Shown: piece by piece, positions 14,322 through 21,704 of the stretch
Layout: every line of letters starts with the position of its first letter
How positions within the stretch are numbered: the first letter of the stretch is position 1
Source: a virus
Direction: 5' to 3' (one strand)
DNA: 25,893 nt
Virus record (IMG/VR): IMGVR_UViG_3300031974_005110
Coordinates: 1-25,893 of that record
Made by a program: the position numbers and the translations under genes
The notes under the pieces: generated by a model
The model's database searches: none
Told to the model about the DNA's origin: nothing
Seen by the model: only the letters and a program-made list of their open reading frames with translations

Positions 14322-15641
14322 ATGCCTACTTTTAATACAGATTGGATACTATACAGCTCTGTTTATACCCCATCCACTAATCTTACTAGTGGACAAATAA
14401 ATGCTATAAATAATGCCCCTGGGGGAACTCCGGCTAGTATAGGAGGTATTGGACACCTTTCATCCTTTGCTCTTCAATACACAACGAGTAATTTAGGAAT
14501 TCCTCTAGATGCTACAATATTAGGGTTTGATATAAAAATTAGAAACAGGCTTACTATTGGTGCTACAAATCCCTTATCAAATAATTTTTACACTAATACA
14601 ATAGCTCCTGACGGTACAAATAGCCCCTTTGGTAATAGCCAAGGACGCATTGAACAAGTTCTTTCTTCTACAACTACAAATACTTATGATTTAGGATATT
14701 CTTTTACGGGAGAAACTGGTTTACGCCCGGATAATGCTCAAACAGTCCCTCTTATTGATTTAATAGCAAACGATAATTTATGTTTATTGTTTCTATGTTT
14801 AGGAGATGAGACTTCTTTTCAAGGAATCTTGTTTAATGATATTGCTCCTAGTATAGCAATAAGAATTCATTATAAAACCCTTGATCCTATAAAAATTAAA
14901 CTTGGTTCAGGTCCTTCAACTTCTGTTTCTATACCGTATGAAGGGGCAAGCCTTATTTCATCTGTAGGTTTTCTAGGTTCTAGTCAGAACAGCGAAGGTT
15001 TATCGCCAGGAAATACCAGTGGTGTAGCATATTTTGATAAAGCTATACACGAAGCTACTGACTATTATCAATTATCTAATTTTGGATTTAATATCCCAGA
15101 GGACGCTGTTATCGAACAAGTTAAATTACAAATAGGAGTTGACAGAGAAAATCTCAGTTTTGGATCAAGTAATTTTCAATTAATGTTTTGGTTTGGCACC
15201 ACAGGTCCAGAATTTCTTAAAAGAAACAGTATCACATATACTTCAACAGAAAACCATGCTGTTAGAGAATATACTTATATTAATAGCCAAAACAATAATT
15301 TTTTTACCCCTAATATTATAAATAATTTACGCCTTCGTATATATTGGCCGGTTAACGTTTTTGGAAACCCCTTCGATACAGATATTTTTAGAGATACAAT
15401 AACAGGTACTAACCCCAGTACTCCTACCTTTTCAACATCTTTTGGTAGTGTTTATATCGGGGGCACTCCTGGCTCTAATACAGGTCAAAGCCCTAGCGGC
15501 ACCAACCACCCACAAATTTCAGTAACTTATAGTTTTCCTCAATATAAATTTAAACTCCAAGACTCAGGAATTATCCAAACATTTACTAGTGATGGAGATC
15601 CTATATACTACAGATCAAAAGCAAAAATTCAATCAATATAA
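14322..15641 (+). CDS. Putative adhesin with two tandem beta domains
   Basis: A 439-residue protein made of two similar halves. The first has ALQYTTSNLGIPLDATILGF then DIKIRNRL, and ends SIAIRIHYKTL (about residue 188). The second has YQLSNFGFNIPEDAVIEQVK then LQIGVDREN, and ends QISVTYSFPQYKFK (about residue 415). The shared pattern SN-x-G-(F/I)-x-IP-x-(D/E)-A is followed in each half by long beta stretches, so it looks like an ancient internal duplication of a beta-sandwich adhesin domain. A polar C-terminal ~25 residues ends the protein. It is the last gene of the fibre/adhesin chain, 14 bases after the previous gene and 45 bases before the coiled-coil gene. Receptor binding is inferred. 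Confidence 0.75.
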   Translation: MPTFNTDWILYSSVYTPSTNLTSGQINAINNAPGGTPASIGGIGHLSSFALQYTTSNLGIPLDATILGFDIKIRNRLTIGATNPLSNNFYTNTIAPDGTNSPFGNSQGRIEQVLSSTTTNTYDLGYSFTGETGLRPDNAQTVPLIDLIANDNLCLLFLCLGDETSFQGILFNDIAPSIAIRIHYKTLDPIKIKLGSGPSTSVSIPYEGASLISSVGFLGSSQNSEGLSPGNTSGVAYFDKAIHEATDYYQLSNFGFNIPEDAVIEQVKLQIGVDRENLSFGSSNFQLMFWFGTTGPEFLKRNSITYTSTENHAVREYTYINSQNNNFFTPNIINNLRLRIYWPVNVFGNPFDTDIFRDTITGTNPSTPTFSTSFGSVYIGGTPGSNTGQSPSGTNHPQISVTYSFPQYKFKLQDSGIIQTFTSDGDPIYYRSKAKIQSI

Positions 15642-15660
15642 TTTTCTTAAAATTAACTAA

Positions 15661-15670
15661 TACGTATATA
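15661..15670 (+). promoter_or_regulatory. TACGTATATA motif before coiled-coil gene
   Basis: TACGTATATA followed by AAAAAACAAACAAG lies 26 to 4 bases before the ATG at 15687. It is one base different from the TATGTATATA copies before other genes and has an A-rich CAA-containing leader like the sheath and tube genes. Tentative promoter/leader. Confidence 0.3.
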
Positions 15671-15686
15671 AAAAAACAAACAAGTT

Positions 15687-15956
15687 ATGGCTATAAAAAA
15701 CAATGAAAGTGTTAACTTAACACAAGAAGAAATCCAACAATTAAATGATCTTCGTACTAAAACAAGTGAACTTACCTTTTTAAGAGGACAAATTGGTATC
15801 GCTGAAGATAATATTAAACGTCAATTAAACGAACTTGCAGAACAATTTAATGATTTATATAAGACAGAAAGTGAATTATCGTCTACTATGTTCGAAAAGT
15901 ATGGTAAAGGACAAGTAGACCTTGAAAAAGGTACTTTTATTAAATCTGAAGATTAA
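15687..15956 (+). CDS. Small coiled-coil protein
   Basis: An 89-residue protein, almost entirely helical. Residues 12-66 form long heptads (TQEEIQQLNDLRTKTSEL, then IKRQLNELAEQFNDLYKTES) and the C-terminus is FEKYGKGQVDLEKGTFIKSED. The ending YGKGQVDLEKG is a pattern I have seen in small phage proteins next to tail genes, but I cannot name the family. The gene stands between a TACGTATATA motif and a strong terminator (15985-16013), so it may be its own transcription unit. A dimeric structural or assembly protein is likely. Confidence 0.7.
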   Translation: MAIKNNESVNLTQEEIQQLNDLRTKTSELTFLRGQIGIAEDNIKRQLNELAEQFNDLYKTESELSSTMFEKYGKGQVDLEKGTFIKSED

Positions 15957-15984
15957 TTTTTTTAAAATATTTTCGATATTTATT

Positions 15985-16013
15985 GCCAGCAAGAAACTGC
16001 TGGCATTTTTTTT
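15985..16013 (+). terminator. Rho-independent terminator upstream of sheath gene
   Basis: Perfect 7-bp stem GCCAGCA (15985-15991) and TGCTGGC (15998-16004) with a 6-base loop, followed by one A and eight Ts. It separates the fibre/coiled-coil region from the sheath transcript. Confidence 0.9.
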
Positions 16014-16016
16014 CTA

Positions 16017-16041
16017 TATTTATTACAAATAAACAACACAA
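16017..16041 (+). promoter_or_regulatory. Candidate late promoter and leader of sheath gene
   Basis: TATTTATT (16017-16024) is followed by TAAACAACACAA (16030-16041) and the ATG at 16045, directly after a terminator. The same order, TATTTATA then AAAACAACACAA, precedes the tube gene and the gene at 21705. As the first copy after a terminator it is the best positional candidate for a real late promoter. Confidence 0.5.
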
Positions 16042-16044
16042 GAT

Positions 16045-18177
16045 ATGGCCGAACAAATAGTATCTCCGGGAGTATTTCAAAGAGAAACCGATCAATCATT
16101 CATAACACCTGCCCCAGTAGAAGTAGGTGCAGCAATTGTTGGCCCAACAGTAAAAGGACCTATCGAACGTCCTACTGTTGTGACTTCCTTTGCTGACTAT
16201 AAAAATAAATTCGGAACAACATTTATTTCTGCTTCCGAAAATTTAGAATTTATGACTTCTATTGCAGTACAAAAGTATTTTGCTAATGGAGGTAATAGTA
16301 TGTTAGTTACTCGAGTAGTATCGGGATCAGGAGATTCTTGGAATCCTGCAACTAGTACTAATATTAATAACAATCTCACAACAGGACTAACTTTTGGTAG
16401 TGGATCTGTAGATGCAACTACGATTGGTGAATCAACAACAGTTAAAATAACAGTAGGTTCAACTGTTGTTAATTTTATAGGACAATCAAACCCTAATACA
16501 GACTCTTCTGACGATTCGGTTAGATTCTTTGATAGAGGATCAACAACAACTCAGTTTGCTAATAACTTTGCAACTGAATTTAACTTAGTTTCAAGTTTAA
16601 GTGGGTTTGTAGCATCAAATAATGGAGCAACAATGATAATATCGGGTGCCGCTGCAGGTACCGCAGGTAACGGATTAGTATTTGCAACAGGTTCTGGTGG
16701 TGACTTTTCAACCCAATTTACTACTGAAGGAGGTACTAATACTACAAACGCTACAAAAGTATTTACCTTAAAAACTATAGGTGAAGGTACAATACTTAAT
16801 GGTACCACAGGTTTAACTGATCAGGGTGAACAATTTTCAGACGGAGGGTTAAAAACTGGTTCAAAAGATAACTTAAGATGGGAAATTAGTGGTGTTAATA
16901 ATGATGCAGGTACATTTAATCTTTCTATAAGAAGAGGTGATGATAATACTAAAAATAAAATCATTTTAGAAACTTTTATAGGATGTAGTTTAGATCCTAA
17001 ATCAGACAATTATATTTCTAAAGTAGTAGGTGATCAGTATACAGATACTTTTGATGCTGAAGGTCAAACATTTATTAGAGTCCAAGGTGAATACCCCAAT
17101 AGATCTAAATATGTATATGTTCATGAAGTAAACACCCCTACTCCTGATTATTTATTAAATGATGGTACTATAGGAACAGATTCAACAGGAACCTCATACT
17201 CAGAAAGCCTACCAGCAGCAAGCAGTGGTTCATTTGCAGGTGCTACTGGTACTAACCTCCCAAATTATGCTGGTGGTTTAAATGCCTTTAAAGATATTAA
17301 TAATACTAATAGCCAAGGATTGGTAGGAACAGATTATACTACAGCACTTAATATTCTTAAAAATACTGACGAATATAGATTTGCTACCCTTACAATTCCT
17401 GGAATGTACCAAGAAGGAAGTAATCACGCAACTGCTGTAGCATCTGCAATTGAATTATGTGAAGGTAGAGGTGATGCATTTTTTATTGCTGATTTAGTAC
17501 CCTATAATTCTACTTTATCAACTGTAACAACAGAAGCAGGTGACCTAAATACTAATTTCGCTGGTACTTATTGGCCATGGGTTCAAGTCCCCTCTTCTGA
17601 ATTAGGTAAAAACGTATGGTGCCCAGCTTCAGTAGTAATGCAAGGAGTTTATGCCGCAAACGATAGAGTTGCTGCTCCATGGTTTGCACCCGCTGGTTTA
17701 AACAGAGGTGGTGTTCCAGTAGTAAGAACAGAATTTAAACTTAACCAAAAGTTAAGAGACACATTATATGATAATAGAGTTAACCCAATTGCAACCTTCC
17801 CAAGAGTAGGTCCAGTTGCTTATGGTCAAAAAACACTTCAAAAGAAAGCAAGTGCCCTTGACCGTATCAATGTAAGAAGATTGCTCATTTCACTTAAGAA
17901 CTTTATAGGTGATACTTCTAAAAACTTAGTGTTCGAACAAAATACTACAGTTACTAGAAATAAGTTCTTAAACGCTGTTAATCCATTCTTAGAATCAGTT
18001 CAACAAAGACAAGGTTTATACGCGTTTAGAGTTGTAATGGATGAATCAAATAACACAGCTGAAGCTATTGACAGAAACCAGTTAGTAGGTCAGATATTCA
18101 TCCAACCAACTAAAACAGCTGAATTTATAATCTTAGATTACACCATTCAGCCAACAGGTGCAACATTTAACGACTAA
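16045..18177 (+). CDS. gp18: Tail sheath protein (T4 gp18-like)
   Basis: A 710-residue contractile tail sheath; T4 gp18 is about 659 residues. The N-terminus SPGVFQRETDQSFITPAPVE, followed by GAAIVGPTVKGPIERP and TSFADYKNKFG, is the diagnostic sheath start. The C-terminal ~130 residues (INVRRLLISLKNFIGDTSKN, FLNAVNPFLESVQQRQGLYA, then IDRNQLVGQIFIQPTKTAEF) are the conserved sheath core domain that makes the inter-subunit handshake. The middle (about residues 100-330) is a variable surface insertion, Thr/Ser/Gly-rich. The gene follows a terminator and a candidate late promoter, and precedes the tail tube gene, the usual order. High confidence. Confidence 0.95.
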   Translation: MAEQIVSPGVFQRETDQSFITPAPVEVGAAIVGPTVKGPIERPTVVTSFADYKNKFGTTFISASENLEFMTSIAVQKYFANGGNSMLVTRVVSGSGDSWNPATSTNINNNLTTGLTFGSGSVDATTIGESTTVKITVGSTVVNFIGQSNPNTDSSDDSVRFFDRGSTTTQFANNFATEFNLVSSLSGFVASNNGATMIISGAAAGTAGNGLVFATGSGGDFSTQFTTEGGTNTTNATKVFTLKTIGEGTILNGTTGLTDQGEQFSDGGLKTGSKDNLRWEISGVNNDAGTFNLSIRRGDDNTKNKIILETFIGCSLDPKSDNYISKVVGDQYTDTFDAEGQTFIRVQGEYPNRSKYVYVHEVNTPTPDYLLNDGTIGTDSTGTSYSESLPAASSGSFAGATGTNLPNYAGGLNAFKDINNTNSQGLVGTDYTTALNILKNTDEYRFATLTIPGMYQEGSNHATAVASAIELCEGRGDAFFIADLVPYNSTLSTVTTEAGDLNTNFAGTYWPWVQVPSSELGKNVWCPASVVMQGVYAANDRVAAPWFAPAGLNRGGVPVVRTEFKLNQKLRDTLYDNRVNPIATFPRVGPVAYGQKTLQKKASALDRINVRRLLISLKNFIGDTSKNLVFEQNTTVTRNKFLNAVNPFLESVQQRQGLYAFRVVMDESNNTAEAIDRNQLVGQIFIQPTKTAEFIILDYTIQPTGATFND

Positions 18178-18193
18178 AAATTTAGGTTTAACA

Positions 18194-18215
18194 TATTTAT
18201 AACAAAACAACACAA
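18194..18215 (+). promoter_or_regulatory. Candidate late promoter and leader of tail tube gene
   Basis: TATTTATA (18194-18201), two bases, then AAAACAACACAA (18204-18215), with the ATG at 18218. Spacing and sequence match the copy at 21681-21702 exactly, which is unlikely by chance even in A+T-rich DNA. The tube is needed in many copies, so a dedicated promoter would be sensible. Confidence 0.5.
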
Positions 18216-18217
18216 CA

Positions 18218-18703
18218 ATGGCGATATTAAGTTCAAATGATATGTTCTATACAGCTTACGAACCTAAGCTGCAAAATAGATTTATATTTTATATAGACGG
18301 TATTCCTGCTTATTTGATTAAATCAGCAGATAAACCAAAATATACTGCTGAAGAAGTAGTTCTCGATCATATTAACGTGAAAAGAAAAGTTAAGGGTAAA
18401 TCTGATTGGTCACCTATTAGCTGTACATTATATGATCCTGTAACCCCTTCAGGAGCCCAAGCAGTGATGGAATGGGTTCGTTTACATCACGAATCAGTAA
18501 CAGGTAGAGACGGTTATTCTGATTTCTATAAAAAAGATATTAGATTTAATACTTTAGGACCAGTTGGTGATGTTGTTGAAGAATGGATTTGTAAAGGAGC
18601 ATATGTTACTAATGCTGAATTTGGATCAGGTGATTGGACTTCATCTACACCAATGGAAATTAGTTTAACTATCGCTATGGATTATGCAATTTTGGACTAC
18701 TAA
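18218..18703 (+). CDS. gp19: Tail tube protein (T4 gp19-like)
   Basis: A 161-residue protein, almost the length of T4 gp19 (163). The N-terminus FYTAYEPKLQNRFIFYIDGI and the sequence PAYLIKSADKPKYTAEEV, then KSDWSPISCTLYDPV and MEWVRLHHESVTGRDGY, match the gp19-type tube family. The C-terminus EISLTIAMDYAILDY is the usual final strand. It stacks as hexameric rings inside the sheath and is the conduit for DNA. It lies 40 bases after the sheath gene with its own candidate promoter, and a terminator follows within about 23 bases of the stop. Confidence 0.95.
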   Translation: MAILSSNDMFYTAYEPKLQNRFIFYIDGIPAYLIKSADKPKYTAEEVVLDHINVKRKVKGKSDWSPISCTLYDPVTPSGAQAVMEWVRLHHESVTGRDGYSDFYKKDIRFNTLGPVGDVVEEWICKGAYVTNAEFGSGDWTSSTPMEISLTIAMDYAILDY

Positions 18704-18725
18704 TATCTTTAATATAAAATAAATT

Positions 18726-18753
18726 AAGAGGTGCGCAAGCACCTCTTTTTTTT
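18726..18753 (+). terminator. Rho-independent terminator after tail tube gene
   Basis: A 9-bp stem AAGAGGTGC (18726-18734) and GCACCTCTT (18739-18747) closes a GCAA tetraloop, overlapping a run of eight Ts to 18753. A strong stop after the highly expressed sheath and tube genes. Confidence 0.9.
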
Positions 18754-18756
18754 ACA

Positions 18757-18766
18757 TATGTATATG
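18757..18766 (+). promoter_or_regulatory. TATGTATATG motif after terminator
   Basis: TATGTATATG, one base different from the copies at 6347-6356 and 10734-10743, lies immediately after a terminator and 22 bases before the ATG of the gp26-like gene. Candidate promoter restarting transcription; tentative. Confidence 0.35.
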
Positions 18767-18788
18767 CAAACATATAATAAGTTACAAT

Positions 18789-19535
18789 ATGGCAGAAAAT
18801 AAACCAATGTTTCCCACTGAAGAGGTAACATTACCCTCAAAAGGCTTAATTTATCCTCAAAATAACCCTTTAGCTAAAGGTGTACTTGAAATGAAGTACA
18901 TGACTGCTAAAGAAGAAGATATCTTAACTAACGAAAGTTATATTAAAAATGGTACTGTAATCGATAAATTATTACAGGCTCTTATAGTGACACCGATTGA
19001 CTATAATGATTTAATTGTAGGCGATAAAAACGCAATTATGATCGCAGCACGTGTATTAGGGTATGGTAAAGACTATACATTTGAATTAGACGGAGAAGAA
19101 CACACAGTAGATCTTACAGAAATTAATGATAAGTTAATGAAAGAAGAACACCTGTTTGAAAAAGGTAAAAATGAATTTGAATTTACTCTTCCTACTACTA
19201 AAAAAACTATTACATTTAAAATTTTAACCCACGCTGATGAGCAAAAAATAGATTCTGAAATTAAGGGTCTTAAAAAAATCAATAAAAACAACTCCTCAGA
19301 ATACACAACTCGTTTAAAACATACTATTCTATCTGTTGAAGGCGATTATGAACGTAAAACAGTTAGACAATTTGTAGAAAACAGCTTATTAGCAAGAGAT
19401 GCAAGAGCATTAAGGGAATATATCAAAGAAATACAGCCTGATGTAGACTTAACTTATGATCTTGAAACTGCAGCTGGAGACGTGAAAGGCGTTAGGATCC
19501 CAATTGGGATCACGTTTTTTTGGCCTGACTCCTGA
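18789..19535 (+). CDS. gp26: gp26-like baseplate hub / tail assembly protein
   Basis: A 248-residue protein of the T4 baseplate family (gp26 type). The N-terminus FPTEEVTLPSKGLIYPQNNP is followed by GVLEMKYMTAKEEDILTNES, IKNGTVIDKLLQALIV and KNAIMIAARVLGYGKDY, all typical of this family. The C-terminus VRIPIGITFFWPDS is its usual FFWPD ending. By gene order (tube, this gene, overlapping small frame, tape measure) it occupies the place of the tail assembly chaperone of other tailed phages. The stop lies 12 bases after a T7 run (19515-19521), and the next frame is open across it. This suggests a fraction of ribosomes shift and make a longer protein. The family call is sure; the chaperone role is inference. 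Confidence 0.85.
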   Translation: MAENKPMFPTEEVTLPSKGLIYPQNNPLAKGVLEMKYMTAKEEDILTNESYIKNGTVIDKLLQALIVTPIDYNDLIVGDKNAIMIAARVLGYGKDYTFELDGEEHTVDLTEINDKLMKEEHLFEKGKNEFEFTLPTTKKTITFKILTHADEQKIDSEIKGLKKINKNNSSEYTTRLKHTILSVEGDYERKTVRQFVENSLLARDARALREYIKEIQPDVDLTYDLETAAGDVKGVRIPIGITFFWPDS

Positions 19536-19770
19536 GTATAAATTTACTGTATATAATGAAGTACACGACCTAGTTTACTGGGGTAATGGAGGGTTTCTAT
19601 ATTCTGAAGTATATAATATGCCTATACACCTTAGAAGGTATCATATTAGGAAAATAAATGAATATCATGAACAACAAAACGAAGAACATGAAAAAGCTAT
19701 GAGACAATCTGCTCAAGTAGCTAATAGCATACCTAAAACACCTAATATACCAAAAAACTTAAGACGTTAA
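19504..19770 (+). CDS. Overlapping frame, probably a frameshifted C-terminal extension of the gp26-like protein
   Basis: An 88-codon frame whose only initiation codon before its conserved-looking part is TTG at 19504; its first ATG is codon 39. It overlaps the gp26-like gene by 32 bases in the +1 (or -2) frame, across a T7 run. Both frames read FF at the overlap, then diverge to WPDS-stop or GLTPEYKFTVYNEVHDLVYW. The protein continues GNGGFLYSEVYNMPIHLRRY with a basic/acidic helix (EYHEQQNEEHEKAMRQ), a pattern known downstream of tail assembly chaperones. No independent ribosome binding site is visible. Most likely it is joined to the upstream protein by programmed frameshifting, so the start given here is only nominal. 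A separate TTG-initiated or coupled protein is the alternative. Confidence 0.7.
   Translation: MGSRFFGLTPEYKFTVYNEVHDLVYWGNGGFLYSEVYNMPIHLRRYHIRKINEYHEQQNEEHEKAMRQSAQVANSIPKTPNIPKNLRR
19515..19521 (+). other. Candidate frameshift site (T7 run)
   Basis: Codons ACG TTT TTT TGG of the gp26-like frame contain seven consecutive Ts, 12 bases before its TGA stop. A +1 or -2 slip there enters the open 88-codon frame. No obvious stem-loop stimulator was found by eye directly downstream. Confidence 0.5.
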
Positions 19771-19797
19771 TATTTATATAGGACAACCCCTATTATA
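19771..19797 (+). promoter_or_regulatory. TATTTATA and ATAGG/CCTAT hairpin leader of the tape measure gene
   Basis: TATTTATA (19771-19778) begins right after the stop of the 88-codon frame and overlaps the hairpin ATAGG-ACAACC-CCTAT, ending 3 bases before the ATG at 19800. The arrangement is homologous to 6537-6556. It may be a promoter plus a leader hairpin near the start codon. Confidence 0.4.
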
Positions 19798-19799
19798 AA

Positions 19800-21680
19800 A
19801 TGGCTAAAAAAGATAATTTAGATTCTATGAATAACACAGCAAAAGAGTTAAAAGCTCTATTTGCTGAATTAGGGGGTTTAGTAGCAGAACTAAACTCTAG
19901 ATTAGAAAGTACGGCGGATGCTACAGGTAGAATAGCTAAAAATACATCTAGAACTAAAGCAAACCAAAAAGATTCAGGTTCCTTAAGTAAAGAATTTGTA
20001 AACAGTGAAAAAAATCGTGAAGCTCTCCAAAAGAAAGTTTTAAGTATGAACGGTGATCAGCTTAAATTTTTAAGAGAATCACTAAAAACTGGTAAAGGGT
20101 TAAGTAAAGAAAAACTAAAAGAATTAGGATTAAACCAACATTTAGGTAATGTTTGGAATGCTTCTGCTAGAACTCAATTAGAATATTTAGGAATATCTAG
20201 ACAATTAATATTCTTAAAAGAAACAGAAATTAAATTACAAAAAACGGCTAATAGGTTAGTTGATGGTTTAATTCAAGGATTTATGAAAGCAGATGAAGAA
20301 ACTGCTAAAATGGGTAGAAATCTAAACCTATCTAGATCAGAAGCAGCTTCCTTAAAAATGGAATTTGCTCAAGTTGCGTTAGCATCTGGGGATGTAGCTA
20401 TTAATTCTACTAGATTAGCAGAAGCTAATGCTGATCTTAATTCTCAGTTAGGAACAGCTGTTGTGTTTAGTGGTGAAATGTTAAAAACAACCTCTAAATT
20501 AACTAAATTAGTTGGTTTATCAGCAGAAGCTGCTGGTAGTTTAGCATTCCAAGCTCAACGTTCTGGTCAATCTGTAAGAGAGGTAGAAGAAAACGCTTTA
20601 GCAGCATCATATGAATTACAACAAGGAGCAGGAGTTGCTCTTAACTTAAAAGATGTATTAGAAGCTTCTGGTAAAGTTTCAGGTCAATTAAGAGCCCAAT
20701 TAGGAGCAAATCCTGAAGAGATAGCTAAAGCAGTTACAAAAGCTAAATTATTAGGAGCAGAATTAGAAGATTTAGCAGCAGCAGGTAAACAATTACTTGA
20801 TTTTGAATCAAGTATTGAATCAGAACTAGAGGCTGAATTATTAACAGGTAAACAACTCAACCTTGAAAGAGCAAGGGCCGCAGCCTTAGCAGGTGACCAA
20901 GCAACTTTAGCTGATGAATTAGCTAAAAATATGGGTACATTTAGTGATTTTACTAAAATGAACACCCTACAACAAGATGCCTTAGCTAAATCAATGGGTA
21001 TGAGTTCTGATCAATTATCTGACATGCTCTTTAAACAAGAAACTATGGGTATGAACGCCCAACAGTTAAGAGCCCAAGGTAAAGATGAATTAGCAGATAA
21101 GTTAGAACAAGTAAGTGCCCAGGAAAAAATGAACCTTTTAGCCGAAAAGTTCCAAGGCATTATGGGTGATTTAGCAACAGCATTTACTCCTCTCCTTGAT
21201 ACAGTTGCAGGTATAGCTACTTATTTTGCTTCAATGCCCGGAGTTATAGGAGCTATAGTATCAGTTATGGCAACTTTATTAGTAATGCAAAAAGCATTAG
21301 CTATCAGATCACTTATTGTTGCTACTGCTAAAATTTTTGGTGAAAACGCTAAATTTGGCCCTGGTGGTATTGCAATAGCGTTAGGAACAATAGCAGCTAT
21401 GGGTGCTGCTGTAGGAGCCGCTAGAGCAACAAACATGGCACAGGGTGGTATAGTGAAACCTAAAGCCGGAGGTACAATAGCACGTATTGGTGAGGCAGGT
21501 CAACCTGAAGCAGTAATCCCATTAAATAAAGCAAAGCAAATGGGATTTGGTGGCGGTGGAGGAACACCACAACCCATAATAATTAATAACACGTTTGATG
21601 CTTTTGCTGCTTCAAATGGCAATGGTAGAAAAGGACTTGGAGGAGCTCAAGAAATGCAGGCAAGTCCTACATTTGCTTAA
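19800..21680 (+). CDS. Tail tape measure protein
   Basis: A 626-residue tape measure protein. It is mostly helical, with long Ala/Leu/Lys/Glu-rich stretches (about residues 1-450). A hydrophobic region at about 462-543 (FTPLLDTVAGIATYF, VIGAIVSVMATLLVMQ, then GGIAIALGTIAAMGAA) is typical of the membrane-active part. The C-terminal motif AQGGIVKPKAGG then IGEAGQPEAVIPLNKAKQMG (residues 547-582) is the hallmark of tape measure proteins (GEAG-EAVIPL). A Gly-rich and Ala-rich tail closes the protein. It follows the gp26-like gene and its extension in the usual order. It should set tail length and assist DNA entry, functionally equivalent to T4 gp29. Length of about 600 residues predicts a tail near or under 100 nm (rule of about 0.15 nm per residue). 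Confidence 0.92.
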   Translation: MAKKDNLDSMNNTAKELKALFAELGGLVAELNSRLESTADATGRIAKNTSRTKANQKDSGSLSKEFVNSEKNREALQKKVLSMNGDQLKFLRESLKTGKGLSKEKLKELGLNQHLGNVWNASARTQLEYLGISRQLIFLKETEIKLQKTANRLVDGLIQGFMKADEETAKMGRNLNLSRSEAASLKMEFAQVALASGDVAINSTRLAEANADLNSQLGTAVVFSGEMLKTTSKLTKLVGLSAEAAGSLAFQAQRSGQSVREVEENALAASYELQQGAGVALNLKDVLEASGKVSGQLRAQLGANPEEIAKAVTKAKLLGAELEDLAAAGKQLLDFESSIESELEAELLTGKQLNLERARAAALAGDQATLADELAKNMGTFSDFTKMNTLQQDALAKSMGMSSDQLSDMLFKQETMGMNAQQLRAQGKDELADKLEQVSAQEKMNLLAEKFQGIMGDLATAFTPLLDTVAGIATYFASMPGVIGAIVSVMATLLVMQKALAIRSLIVATAKIFGENAKFGPGGIAIALGTIAAMGAAVGAARATNMAQGGIVKPKAGGTIARIGEAGQPEAVIPLNKAKQMGFGGGGGTPQPIIINNTFDAFAASNGNGRKGLGGAQEMQASPTFA

Positions 21681-21702
21681 TATTTATAATAAAACAACAC
21701 AA
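21681..21702 (+). promoter_or_regulatory. Candidate late promoter and leader before 102-residue gene
   Basis: TATTTATA (21681-21688) begins immediately after the tape measure stop codon, followed by two bases and AAAACAACACAA (21691-21702), with ATG at 21705. It is a copy of 18194-18215 with the same spacing. Confidence 0.5.
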
Positions 21703-21704
21703 TT

